Assembly (NCBI RefSeq): GCF_003012795.1
Contig: NZ_PXYH01000009.1
Span: 62,001-126,000 of the forward strand
Direction of reading: 5' to 3'
Length of the DNA: 64,000 bases
From: Zobellella taiwanensis
Lineage (GTDB): Bacteria > Pseudomonadota > Gammaproteobacteria > Enterobacterales > Aeromonadaceae
A program made the translations under genes and the position numbers. The notes under the pieces were generated by a model, which worked only from the letters and a program-made list of their open reading frames with translations, ran no database searches and was not told the DNA's origin. Position 1 is the stretch's first letter. Each line of letters opens with the position of its first letter. Positions 43,177 to 50,793 of this stretch are shown here, one piece after another.

Positions 43177-43956
43177 ATGGAACTGGATCTCCTGACCCTG
43201 GGCCTGCTGGCCCTGGCCGCCCTGCTGGCCGGATTTATCGATGCCATCGCCGGCGGCGGCGGCCTGATCACGGTGCCGGCGCTGCTGGCCACCGGCATGC
43301 CGCCGACCATGGCCCTGGCCACCAACAAGCTGCAAAGCAGCTTCGGCTCCTTTTCCGCCACCCTGTATTATCTGCGGCGGGGCCTGATCGACTGGCGGAC
43401 CATGAAGTGGGCGGTGGCCTGCACCTTCATCGGCAGCACGCTGGGCACCCTGCTGGTGCAGCGCATCGACGCCAGCCTGCTGCAAAAGGTATTGCCCTTC
43501 CTGCTGGCCGCCTTTGCGCTCTACTTTTTGTTTTCGCCCCGGGTCGGCGACGAGGATCGCCAACGCCGCCTGGGCCTGGTCCCCTTCGCCCTGCTGGTGG
43601 GCACGGGAGTGGGTTTTTACGACGGCTTTTTCGGCCCCGGCACCGGCTCCTTCTTCGCCCTGGGGTTTATCGCCCTGGCCGGCTTCAGCATGGCCAGGGC
43701 CACGGCCCATACCAAGCTGCTCAATTTCACCTCCAATATCGCCTCCCTGCTGTTCTTTATCCTGGGCGGCCAGGTCGCCTGGGTGGCCGGCCTGTCCATG
43801 GCGCTGGGGCAGTTCGTCGGCGCCCGGCTGGGCTCGAAAATGGTGGTGACCCGGGGTACCCGCATCATTCGCCCCATGCTGGTCACGGTGTCGCTGGTAA
43901 TGTCGGTGCGGCTGCTGTGGCAGCAGCACCCGGAATGGTTCGCCTGGCTGGGGTAG
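43177..43956 (+). CDS. TSUP/TauE-SafE family membrane transporter
   Basis: A 259-residue protein with about eight helices in two repeats: FIDAIAGGGGLITVPALLATG in the first and GFYDGFFGPGTGSFFALGF in the second are the duplicated TauE/SafE signature. Members export sulfite, sulfoacetate or other sulfur-containing anions. E. coli YfcA is a close type. The gene has its own upstream region of 180 bases after divergent msrA. It is convergent with a LysR gene (7-base gap). Substrate not predictable. Confidence 0.87.
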   Translation: MELDLLTLGLLALAALLAGFIDAIAGGGGLITVPALLATGMPPTMALATNKLQSSFGSFSATLYYLRRGLIDWRTMKWAVACTFIGSTLGTLLVQRIDASLLQKVLPFLLAAFALYFLFSPRVGDEDRQRRLGLVPFALLVGTGVGFYDGFFGPGTGSFFALGFIALAGFSMARATAHTKLLNFTSNIASLLFFILGGQVAWVAGLSMALGQFVGARLGSKMVVTRGTRIIRPMLVTVSLVMSVRLLWQQHPEWFAWLG

Positions 43957-43963
43957 CAAGGAA

Positions 43964-44806
43964 TCAATCCAGCCCGGCGAAATGGCGCTCCAGGGCCGCC
44001 ATCAACCGGGCCAGCCGGTCCCGCTTGCGCGAGCTGGGCCGGAACACCAGGCTGACCGGCCGGCTCAGGGGGACGGGCGGGGCATGGCGGCAATCGTGCC
44101 CGGCCCCCATCAGCCGGGCCACCCCGAGCGGCACCACCGCCGGCGCCACTCCCGCCCGGCCCAGCTCGGCGGCGGCGAAGTAGGAGTCCATCTGCATCCA
44201 GGGGATGAGGCCGCTGCCGCGCAGCCGGTGCTCCAGGTAACGGTTGGCGGGGTTGCCGAGATCGATGGTGACCACGTCCAGCGGCCGGCTGAAGTCGGGT
44301 GGGGACGGCGCCACCAGCACCATTTGCTCCTCCAGCAGGGGCACCACGTCCAGTCCCCTGGCCTGCAGCACCTCGCCGGCACAGAGGCCGAGGGCGGCAT
44401 CGCCGGCCCTTACCCGCTCCAGGATCACCGGGGTATGATGGGTCGAAAAACGCAGGTAGGGGTCCTGGCGCAGGTAGTCCTTGAGCAGGGAACCCAGGTA
44501 ACCGGCCAGTATGGTTTCCGAGCAGGCGATGGCCAGCGGCCGGCTGTCGGTGAGCTGCTGGCTGTCGAACAGCTGGCCGCGCAATTCGTCGAGGCTGGGG
44601 CCGATGCGTTCCAGCAGGGCCTGGGCTTCGGCCGTCAGCCGCAGCTGGCGGCCATCCGGCTCCACCAGCTTTTTGCCCAGGCGCGCCTCCAGGTTGCTGA
44701 TCCGCTTGCTTACCGCCGACTGGGTGATATAAAGCCGTCCGGCCACCTTGCCCATGGTCTTTTCCTGGGCCAGCAGGTGCAGGGTTTCCAGTCCTTCAAG
44801 CAGCAT
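43964..44806 (-). CDS. LysR-family transcriptional regulator
   Basis: A 280-residue LysR-type regulator. HTH: LETLHLLAQEKTMGKVAGRLYITQSAVSKRISNLEARLG (about 7-45); the effector domain (about 85-270) has IACSETILAGYLG. It is a little short for the family. The divergent neighbour is btuC (147-base gap) and the convergent one is the TauE/SafE gene; regulation of either is possible but not shown. Target and effector unknown. Confidence 0.82.
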   Translation of the reverse strand: MLLEGLETLHLLAQEKTMGKVAGRLYITQSAVSKRISNLEARLGKKLVEPDGRQLRLTAEAQALLERIGPSLDELRGQLFDSQQLTDSRPLAIACSETILAGYLGSLLKDYLRQDPYLRFSTHHTPVILERVRAGDAALGLCAGEVLQARGLDVVPLLEEQMVLVAPSPPDFSRPLDVVTIDLGNPANRYLEHRLRGSGLIPWMQMDSYFAAAELGRAGVAPAVVPLGVARLMGAGHDCRHAPPVPLSRPVSLVFRPSSRKRDRLARLMAALERHFAGLD

Positions 44807-44953
44807 ATGATCACCTATTCCGGTAGGGAATAGCCGATTCTAGCAGGCCGGCGGCGACAAAGCAGGCCGTCCCTTCGCCGGGTTGCGGCCGGCGCGGTTT
44901 TGCCCCCGGGCCCGGGATGGTAACATGGCGGCTTTTCCCCAAGAGAGGCCGCC

Positions 44954-45961
44954 GTGCTGACCGCCCTGCTGACCACGCAACAACGCAAATACCGCCACTG
45001 GCTGCTGGTGCTGTCCCTGGTGCTGGCCACGGCCATGCTGCTCAGCCTGCAGCTCGGTGCCGTGGGCGTGGGCATAGAGGCCCTGTGGCGGCCGGTATCG
45101 GCGCTGGAGCAGCAGGTGTTCTGGCAGTTGCGCCTGCCGCGTACCCTGCTGGCGATGCTGGTCGGCGCCAGCCTGGCCCTGTGCGGCGCCGTGCTGCAGG
45201 TACTGCTGCACAATCCCCTGGCCGAGCCGGGGCTGATTGGCATTTCCAGCGGCGCCAGCCTGGCGGCGGTGCTGACCCTGTCCCTGGGCGCCTGGTTCGG
45301 GCTGGCACTGCCCTGGTGGAGCCTGCCGCTGGCGGCCTTCGGCGGCGCCCTGGTGGTCACCACCCTGCTGATGGTGCTGGCCCGGCGCCGGCTGGGCCAA
45401 GGCGCCCTGCTGCTGTTCGGGGTGGCGGTGGCCATTTTTGCCAATGCCATCCTTACCTGGCTGCTGTACCTGGCCGACGACGCCTCGCTGCGTACCTTCC
45501 TGTTCTGGATGATGGGCAGCCTGGGCCATGGCCAGCCCCTGTCCTGGTGGTGGTGGCTGCCGGCGCTGTTCACCCTGGCCTGGCTGCTGTGCCAGGGACG
45601 GCGGCTCGATCTGCTGGCCCTGGGCGAAAACCAGGCCCGCCTGCTGGGGCTGGACGCCCACCGGCTGCGGCCCCGGCTGGTACTGGCGGTGTGCCTGCTC
45701 ACCGCCTTCAGTGTGGCCATGGCCGGAGTGATCGGCTTTGTCGGCCTGGTGGTGCCCCACCTGCTGCGGCTGCTGGCCGGCGGGCGGCAACGGTTTTTAC
45801 TGCCCGCCTCGGCCCTGGCCGGCGCCAGCCTGCTGACCCTGGCCGACGTGGCCGCGCGCCAGACCCTGGCGGTGGGGGAGCTGCCCATCGGCGCGGTCAC
45901 CGCCAGCCTGGGGGCGCCGGTGTTTATCTGGCTGCTGGTGCGTCGCCATGCTGTCGCTTGA
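44954..45961 (+). CDS. btuC: Vitamin B12 ABC transporter permease BtuC
   Basis: A 335-residue inner-membrane permease with ten helices, close to E. coli BtuC. Typical parts: FWQLRLPRTLLAMLVGASLALCGAVLQ, NPLAEPGLIGISSGAS, the cytoplasmic coupling region LALGENQARLLGLD, and GFVGLVVPHLLRLL. The start is a GTG at 44954 after AAGAGAGG. It overlaps btuD by 14 bases. No btuF or cobalamin riboswitch was seen in the 147-base upstream gap. Confidence 0.9.
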   Translation: MLTALLTTQQRKYRHWLLVLSLVLATAMLLSLQLGAVGVGIEALWRPVSALEQQVFWQLRLPRTLLAMLVGASLALCGAVLQVLLHNPLAEPGLIGISSGASLAAVLTLSLGAWFGLALPWWSLPLAAFGGALVVTTLLMVLARRRLGQGALLLFGVAVAIFANAILTWLLYLADDASLRTFLFWMMGSLGHGQPLSWWWWLPALFTLAWLLCQGRRLDLLALGENQARLLGLDAHRLRPRLVLAVCLLTAFSVAMAGVIGFVGLVVPHLLRLLAGGRQRFLLPASALAGASLLTLADVAARQTLAVGELPIGAVTASLGAPVFIWLLVRRHAVA

Positions 45962-46697
45962 GGCGGTGCAACTGGCCGGCCGGGTCGGCCCGATCAGCGC
46001 CGAGCTGGCGGCGGGCAGGCTGACCCTGCTGCTCGGCCCCAACGGCAGCGGCAAATCCAGCCTGCTGGCGGCGGCGGCCGGCCTGCTCGACGGCCAGGGC
46101 GAGATCCGGCTGGCGGGACGGCCGCTGCGCGCCATGGCCCTGTCCGAACTGGCCCGCCGGCGGGCCATGCTGGTGCAGCATGCGCCGCTGCCCGCCGGGC
46201 TGCGTGGCTACGAGTTGCTGGCCCTTGCGGTGGCGCCCCTGGGCGAGGTGAGCGAGGCGGCCTGCCTGGCCATGGCCGAACTCGGCGAGTACCTGGGACT
46301 GGCCTCGCTCTATCCGCGGTTGCTGGCGGACCTGTCCGGGGGGGAGCAGCAGCGGTTGCAGATCGCCGCCACCCTGTTGCAGGTATCGCCGCGCATCAAC
46401 CCCGAAGCCCGGCTGCTGCTGCTGGATGAACCCCTGGCCGGGCTCGACTGGCAGCATCAGCTGGCCACCCTGCGGTTGTTGCGCCACTACGCGGGCCTGG
46501 GGCTGGCGGTGGTGGCCTCCATTCACGATATCAACCTGGCCTGCCAGTACGCGGACGAGATCTGGTGCCTGCACAAGGGCCGGCTGGTGGCCCAGGGCGG
46601 CCCCGGGCTGTTGACGCCGGCGCTGGTGGCCGAGGTGTTCGGCGTCCGGGTACGGCTGCTGGAGCAGGACGGCGCCCGGCTGCTGTTGCCTGACTAA
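45948..46697 (+). CDS. btuD: Vitamin B12 ABC transporter ATPase BtuD
   Basis: A 249-residue ABC ATPase: Walker A GPNGSGKSS, signature LSGGEQQR, Walker B LLLLDEPLAGLDW and the switch His in ASIHDINLA. It energises cobalamin import with BtuC. The start lies inside the btuC tail, giving translational coupling. Length equals that of E. coli BtuD. The assignment rests on the neighbour and overall similarity; other metal-chelate ATPases of this group look alike. Confidence 0.88.
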   Translation: MLSLEAVQLAGRVGPISAELAAGRLTLLLGPNGSGKSSLLAAAAGLLDGQGEIRLAGRPLRAMALSELARRRAMLVQHAPLPAGLRGYELLALAVAPLGEVSEAACLAMAELGEYLGLASLYPRLLADLSGGEQQRLQIAATLLQVSPRINPEARLLLLDEPLAGLDWQHQLATLRLLRHYAGLGLAVVASIHDINLACQYADEIWCLHKGRLVAQGGPGLLTPALVAEVFGVRVRLLEQDGARLLLPD

Positions 46698-46914
46698 AGC
46701 TGGAAGCCAGGTGCCGGAAGCTGGAAGAAAAAACCTTGTGGATGTGGCATCGGGCTTGTTCTTAAACAGGGTGTTGCCTGGCTTTGCACAGGTTGATGCG
46801 ACACAGCCCCGTACGGGCATCAGGTGACCGAATGGGGCGCGGGCGGCCCGCCTGCGCTCCAGGGTTGCCGCCTTTGTTGATTGAGCGCCGTCTTGTTGGC
46901 CATTAGTTCAGCTT

Positions 46915-47955
46915 CTAGCTTTCAGCCTGGTACAGCATCGCCAGCAGTTGTTCGCTGTCCGCCCAGCCCAGGCAGGCGTCGGTGATGCTCTGGCCGAACA
47001 CCTCGGCCCTGCCGTTCACCACCTCCTGGCGGCCTGGCTCGATAAAGCTCTCGGCCATGATGCCGGCAATATGGGGGCTGCCCTGGCGCAGCTGGCGGCA
47101 GATGTCTTCTGCCACCGGCAACTGGCGCTGGTGCTGCTTCTGGCTGTTGCCGTGGCTGAGATCCACCACCAGCCGGGGCGACAGCCCGACTGCGGCCAGC
47201 CCCTCGGCCGCCTGGCGGATGCTCTCTGCATCGTAATTGGGCGCCTTGCCGCCGCGCAGGATCAGGTGGCCGTAGGGGTTGCCGTCGGTCTGGTAGATGG
47301 TCATGCGGCCGTCCTTGTCCGGCGAGCAGAAGATATGGGGGTGGCTCGCCGCCCGCACCGCGTCCAGGGCGATCTGGATATTGCCGTCGGTGCCGTTCTT
47401 GAAGCCCACCGGGCAGGACAGGGCCGAGGCCATTTCCCGGTGCACCTGGGACTCGGTGGTGCGCGCGCCGATGGCGCCCCAACTGATCAGGTCCGCGATA
47501 TACTGGCCGGTCACCATATCCAGGAATTCGGTGGCGGTGGGCAGGCCCAGGGCATTGATGTCGCACAACAGCTTGCGCGCCAGGCCCAGGCCGGTGTTCA
47601 CATCGAAGCTGCCGTCCAGGTGCGGATCGTTGATCAGCCCCTTCCAGCCCACTATGGTGCGCGGCTTTTCGAAGTAGGTGCGCATCACAATGCACAGTTT
47701 GTCGGCGTAGCGGGCGCGCAGGGGCGCCAGCCGTTCGGCGTAGGCCAGGGCGGCGGCCGGGTCGTGGATGGAGCAGGGGCCGATGATCACCAGCAGCTTG
47801 TCGCTCGCGCCGGTGAGGATGGCTTCAATCTCGGCCCGGGCGCCGAGCACGGTCTGGGCCATGGCGTCGGACAGGGGGTATTGTTCGCTCAGCTGGTGCG
47901 GGGTGATCAGGGCCGCCAGCCGGCGACTCCTCAGTTCATCGGTATGCAGGGACAT
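46915..47955 (-). CDS. aroH: DAHP synthase, tryptophan-type (AroH)
   Basis: A 346-residue class I 3-deoxy-7-phosphoheptulonate synthase, first enzyme of the shikimate pathway. Among the E. coli isozymes the match is best to AroH: RTDELR-like N-terminus (HTDELRSRRLAALITP), LLVIIGPCSIHDPAAALAYA, TATEFLDMVTGQYIADLISWG, TIYQTDGNPYGHLILRGG and HGNSQKQHQRQLPVAEDICRQ. Metal and PEP ligands are conserved. Feedback by tryptophan is expected from the subtype. A 12-base palindrome GTGCGTACGCAC lies about 29-40 bases upstream of its start codon and could be an operator; it does not match the TrpR consensus. Confidence 0.92.
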   Translation of the reverse strand: MSLHTDELRSRRLAALITPHQLSEQYPLSDAMAQTVLGARAEIEAILTGASDKLLVIIGPCSIHDPAAALAYAERLAPLRARYADKLCIVMRTYFEKPRTIVGWKGLINDPHLDGSFDVNTGLGLARKLLCDINALGLPTATEFLDMVTGQYIADLISWGAIGARTTESQVHREMASALSCPVGFKNGTDGNIQIALDAVRAASHPHIFCSPDKDGRMTIYQTDGNPYGHLILRGGKAPNYDAESIRQAAEGLAAVGLSPRLVVDLSHGNSQKQHQRQLPVAEDICRQLRQGSPHIAGIMAESFIEPGRQEVVNGRAEVFGQSITDACLGWADSEQLLAMLYQAES

Positions 47956-48060
47956 AGGTTTCTCTAAAAGCAGGAAAAATCGGGGTGCGTACGCACTATG
48001 TCCTTACCATAACGGAAAGCCGTGGCAGGGAAAACCACGGCGAAGGGGGAAAAGCGGGAT

Positions 48061-48471
48061 TTATTCCGGCCGGCTGAAGCGCTGGCCGGAAATGGCCGGA
48101 TGATAGAGGGGCTGGATCACGTTGCCGGCGGGATCGGTAAGGTGGAAGCTGCGGGCGCCGTCGCCATGGTCGTGGGGCCGGTCCAGCAGGGTGACGCCCT
48201 TGCTCTGGAAGTACAGGTACCACTGCTCCAGCTCTTCCTTGCTGTCCACGATAAAGCCGAAGTGATCCATGCGCTGCACGCCGCTGGCGGGCAGGTCGGC
48301 GCGGCCCAGGGAGAGGTTGTCGTTGCCGCAGCTGAGGTACACCAGATCCGCATGGGCCCGGTTCAGTATTTCCATGCCCATGATCTCGGTGTAGAACTGC
48401 ACGCATTCTTCCAGGTTGGGCATGGTGAAGGCGATATGGCGCATGCCGTTGAAGCGGCCGGGTCGGTCCAT
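48061..48471 (-). CDS. VOC-family (glyoxalase/dioxygenase fold) protein
   Basis: A 136-residue vicinal-oxygen-chelate protein with two beta-alpha-beta-beta-beta units: MRHIAFTMPNLEECVQFYTEIMGMEIL and DHFGFIVDSKEELEQWYLYFQSKG, ending with FHLTDPAGNVIQPLYHP. Metal ligands His12 and a late acidic/His set suggest an enzyme, but reaction and substrate are unknown. It is divergent from a small monooxygenase gene across 73 bases with a strong palindrome, so the two are probably co-regulated. Confidence 0.83.
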   Translation of the reverse strand: MDRPGRFNGMRHIAFTMPNLEECVQFYTEIMGMEILNRAHADLVYLSCGNDNLSLGRADLPASGVQRMDHFGFIVDSKEELEQWYLYFQSKGVTLLDRPHDHGDGARSFHLTDPAGNVIQPLYHPAISGQRFSRPE

Positions 48472-48509
48472 GAGAGGCTCCTTGGAATTGGCAATAATAA
48501 TTGTGTACT

Positions 48510-48534
48510 ATTTGTTTAAATTAAATAAACAAAT
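48510..48534. promoter_or_regulatory. AT-rich operator-like palindrome between divergent genes
   Basis: ATTTGTTTA, seven bases, TAAACAAAT: perfect nine-base arms, in the 73-base gap between the VOC gene and the monooxygenase gene. The AT content is far above the surroundings. A dimeric regulator encoded elsewhere could control both genes from here. Confidence 0.6.
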
Positions 48535-48544
48535 GGAGTTTACA

Positions 48545-48847
48545 ATGTATTCAATTATTGTCAAAACCAGGCTCAAGCCGGGCACTGCCCAGGCCTTTCT
48601 CGACGCCATGCTGCAAAACGCCGCCGCCTCGGTGCGCGACGAGCCCGGCTGCCACACCTTCGACGTGCTGCAGGACCGCGCCGATCCCGAACTGTTCTGG
48701 CTCTATGAAATCTACCAGGACGAAGCCGCCTTGGCCGCCCACAAGGAAACCCCGCACTACCAGGCGAGCCGCGCCGTGGTGAATGAGCTGATTGCCGAGC
48801 AGTCGGTGATCCGCGCCGACGTGCTGGCGGTCAATCCGACCCGTTAA
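48545..48847 (+). CDS. Antibiotic-biosynthesis-monooxygenase (ABM) domain protein
   Basis: A 100-residue ABM-fold protein: YSIIVKTRLKPGTAQAFLDAML, EPGCHTFDVLQDRADPELFWLYEIYQDEAALAAHKETPHY. Family members are cofactor-free monooxygenases or quinone/heme-handling proteins (YgiN type). The start at 48545 follows the ATGGAG site. It is followed by a convergent luciferase-like oxidoreductase gene with a 3-base gap. A quinone- or aldehyde-detoxification role with the VOC neighbour is only a guess. Confidence 0.85.
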   Translation: MYSIIVKTRLKPGTAQAFLDAMLQNAAASVRDEPGCHTFDVLQDRADPELFWLYEIYQDEAALAAHKETPHYQASRAVVNELIAEQSVIRADVLAVNPTR

Positions 48848-48850
48848 CTC

Positions 48851-49846
48851 TCAGCCCACCAAGTCCGCCAGCAACGACAGGCTGTGGTGGCGGGCGGCCT
48901 GATCGTAAATATCGGATACCAGCATCAGCTCGTTGGCGCCGGTCCGGGCCAGCAGTGCTTCGAGCTGCTGCGCTACCCGGGCCGGACTGCCGATGACGGC
49001 GGCGCCGAGGAAACCCTCCACCCCGCGCTGCTCGTGGGGCAGCCAGCGCTGGTCCAGGTCGGTGACCGGCGGCTGCAACAGGCGGCCTTCGCCGCGCAGC
49101 AGCGACAGTACCTTCTGGCGCGCCGTGCTGGCCAGGAACTCGGCCTCCCGGTCGCTGTCGGCGACGATGGCCGGCACGCCCAGCATCAGGTAGGGCTCGG
49201 CCAGCACCTCCGAGGGCCGGAACCGGTCTTTATAGATGGCCACCGCCTCATGCAGCATGCGCGGCGCGAAGTGGGAGGCGAAGGCGTAGGGCAGGCCGAG
49301 CTGCGCCGCCAGCTGGGCGCTGAACAGGCTGGAGCCGAGCAGCCAGATGGGCACATTGGTGCCGGCGCCGGGGATGGCCATCAGCTTCTGGCCATGATGT
49401 GCCGGCCCCAGCAGCTGCCGCAACTGCTGAACCTGTTCGGGAAAGTCCTCGCCGTCTTCCGGCCGGCGGCGCAGGGCGCGCATGGTATCGGGATCCGTGC
49501 CCGGGGCCCGACCCAGGCCCAGGTCGATACGCCCGGGGTAAAGGGTGGCCAGGGTACCGAACTGCTCGGCCACCACCAGGGGCGGGTGGTTGGGCAGCAT
49601 GATGCCGCCGGAGCCGACCCGGATGCGGGCCGTGTGGCCGGCGATATGGCCCACCAGCACGGCGGTGGCGGAGCTGGCGATGCCGTCCAGGTTGTGGTGT
49701 TCCGCCAGCCAGAAGCGCTCGAAGCCGAGGCCCTCCACATGGCGGGCCAGGGCGACCGAGTTGGCGATGGCGTCGGCGGCGTCGAAACCGCTACGGATAT
49801 GCACCAGGTCCAGCACGGACAGTTTGACCTTGGATAATAGACTCAT
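48851..49846 (-). CDS. LLM-class flavin-dependent oxidoreductase (YhbW-like)
   Basis: A 331-residue luciferase-like TIM-barrel flavoprotein close to E. coli Yhb[94 protein letters not shown] and [15 protein letters not shown]. It should use reduced FMN; the substrate is not known. The start at 49846 gives [14 protein letters not shown]; a frame extension upstream is not supported. Confidence 0.9.
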   Translation of the reverse strand: MSLLSKVKLSVLDLVHIRSGFDAADAIANSVALARHVEGLGFERFWLAEHHNLDGIASSATAVLVGHIAGHTARIRVGSGGIMLPNHPPLVVAEQFGTLATLYPGRIDLGLGRAPGTDPDTMRALRRRPEDGEDFPEQVQQLRQLLGPAHHGQKLMAIPGAGTNVPIWLLGSSLFSAQLAAQLGLPYAFASHFAPRMLHEAVAIYKDRFRPSEVLAEPYLMLGVPAIVADSDREAEFLASTARQKVLSLLRGEGRLLQPPVTDLDQRWLPHEQRGVEGFLGAAVIGSPARVAQQLEALLARTGANELMLVSDIYDQAARHHSLSLLADLVG

Positions 49847-49956
49847 AAATGGTAATGGTATCGATTGAAACAATAACCCGATAACAACATATTTTGCCCG
49901 GGATCGCCATCCGCAGTGGATATGGCTTGTGTCCCGGCAGCTACCGGAGGAACCCC

Positions 49957-50442
49957 ATGGACATGATGGCGCGGCTGGCCGGCTGGCAGATCCGGCCGCC
50001 GCTGATTGAACATCCGCCGCTGCCTACCTGTGCCGATGCCGACCGGCTGCTGGTGGACAGGCCCGGCACCCGGCTGAAAAACCTGTTCCTGCGCGACAAC
50101 TACGGTCGCCGCCATGCCCTGCTGCTGACCCGGCCCGGCAAGCAGGTGGATCTCAAGGCATTGTCCCGCCAGCAGGGCTGGTCGCGCCTCGGCTTTGCCT
50201 CGGCCGAGCGGCTGCAGCGCTACCTGGGGGTGGCCCCGGGTCATGTCTCGGTGCTGGCGCTGGTGAACGACGTGGCGCAACAGGTGGAGCTTTGGCTGGA
50301 CGAGGAACTGAAGGACGGCGACGACTTTCACTGCCACCCCCTGCGCAATACCGCCACCGTGCTGCTGAGCCGTAGTGATTTACTGCGCTTCACCGGGCAG
50401 ACCGGGCACACTCCGCTCTGGCTGCCGGTGCCTTCTTTTTAA
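49957..50442 (+). CDS. Prolyl-tRNA editing protein (YbaK/PrdX-like)
   Basis: A 161-residue trans-editing protein of the YbaK family. It deacylates mischarged tRNA-Pro (alanyl- or cysteinyl-) in the cytoplasm. Core segments: [59 protein letters not shown] and the conserved [15 protein letters not shown]. The start at 49957 has CGGAGG before it. The N-terminus is similar to the PrdX (ProX) subtype rather than the short YbaK. Stands alone; the structured repeat copy 2 follows. Confidence 0.87.
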   Translation: MDMMARLAGWQIRPPLIEHPPLPTCADADRLLVDRPGTRLKNLFLRDNYGRRHALLLTRPGKQVDLKALSRQQGWSRLGFASAERLQRYLGVAPGHVSVLALVNDVAQQVELWLDEELKDGDDFHCHPLRNTATVLLSRSDLLRFTGQTGHTPLWLPVPSF

Positions 50443-50520
50443 GGGATTGGGGACTGGGGAATAGGGACTGGTCACGAGTCGCCAACGAGGACGGAATGCG
50501 AAGCATCAGTGCGGTTGCAC

Positions 50521-50768
50521 TCCGCCGACACGCTTCAAGTACTTGTAACGCTCGAAAATGCCATCCATGGCATTTTATGGTCGGCTCCGGCAATCCCCAC
50601 TGCTGCTTCGGTCAACATTGGCGTTGTTTTCAGCGACCAATCCGCTCCGAGTGCTGAAGACAAAGGGTGTCTGTTTAGCCGACCCTCTGCGCCATGGATG
50701 GCGCAGCGGAGCCCCCATGGAAGGTTTACGGCGTGTCGGGGAAACAGTGCCCTTTGGCCTACGGTGTT
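50521..50768 (+). repeat. Structured dispersed repeat, copy 2
   Basis: Fills most of the 351-base gap between the prolyl-tRNA editing gene and ttrA. It aligns with the minus strand of copy 1. Stems: 50556-50577 (AAAATGCCAT, CC, ATGGCATTTT), an outer pair AAAGGG (50662-50667) plus CTGTTT (50671-50676) with AAACAG (50742-50747) plus CCCTTT (50750-50755), and an inner hairpin 50687-50706 (CTGCGCCAT, GG, ATGGCGCAG). No terminal repeats like those of copy 1 were found here, and no coding potential. Confidence 0.7.
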
Positions 50769-50793
50769 GCACGGCGTTACAAGCCCACAGTGA

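Noticed and set aside
44807-44953. Cobalamin riboswitch upstream of btuC
   Set aside because: The gap is only 147 bases, shared with the divergent LysR gene, and lacks the B12-box GCCACTG.
46698-46914. Repeat-rich gap between btuD and aroH (AAGCTGGAAG-type strings)
   Set aside because: Short degenerate repeats are present, but no consistent unit, stem or gene could be defined.
47985-47996. TrpR operator for aroH at GTGCGTACGCAC
   Set aside because: It is a clean palindrome near the start of aroH, but lacks the CTAG core of TrpR operators. Mentioned only in the aroH entry.
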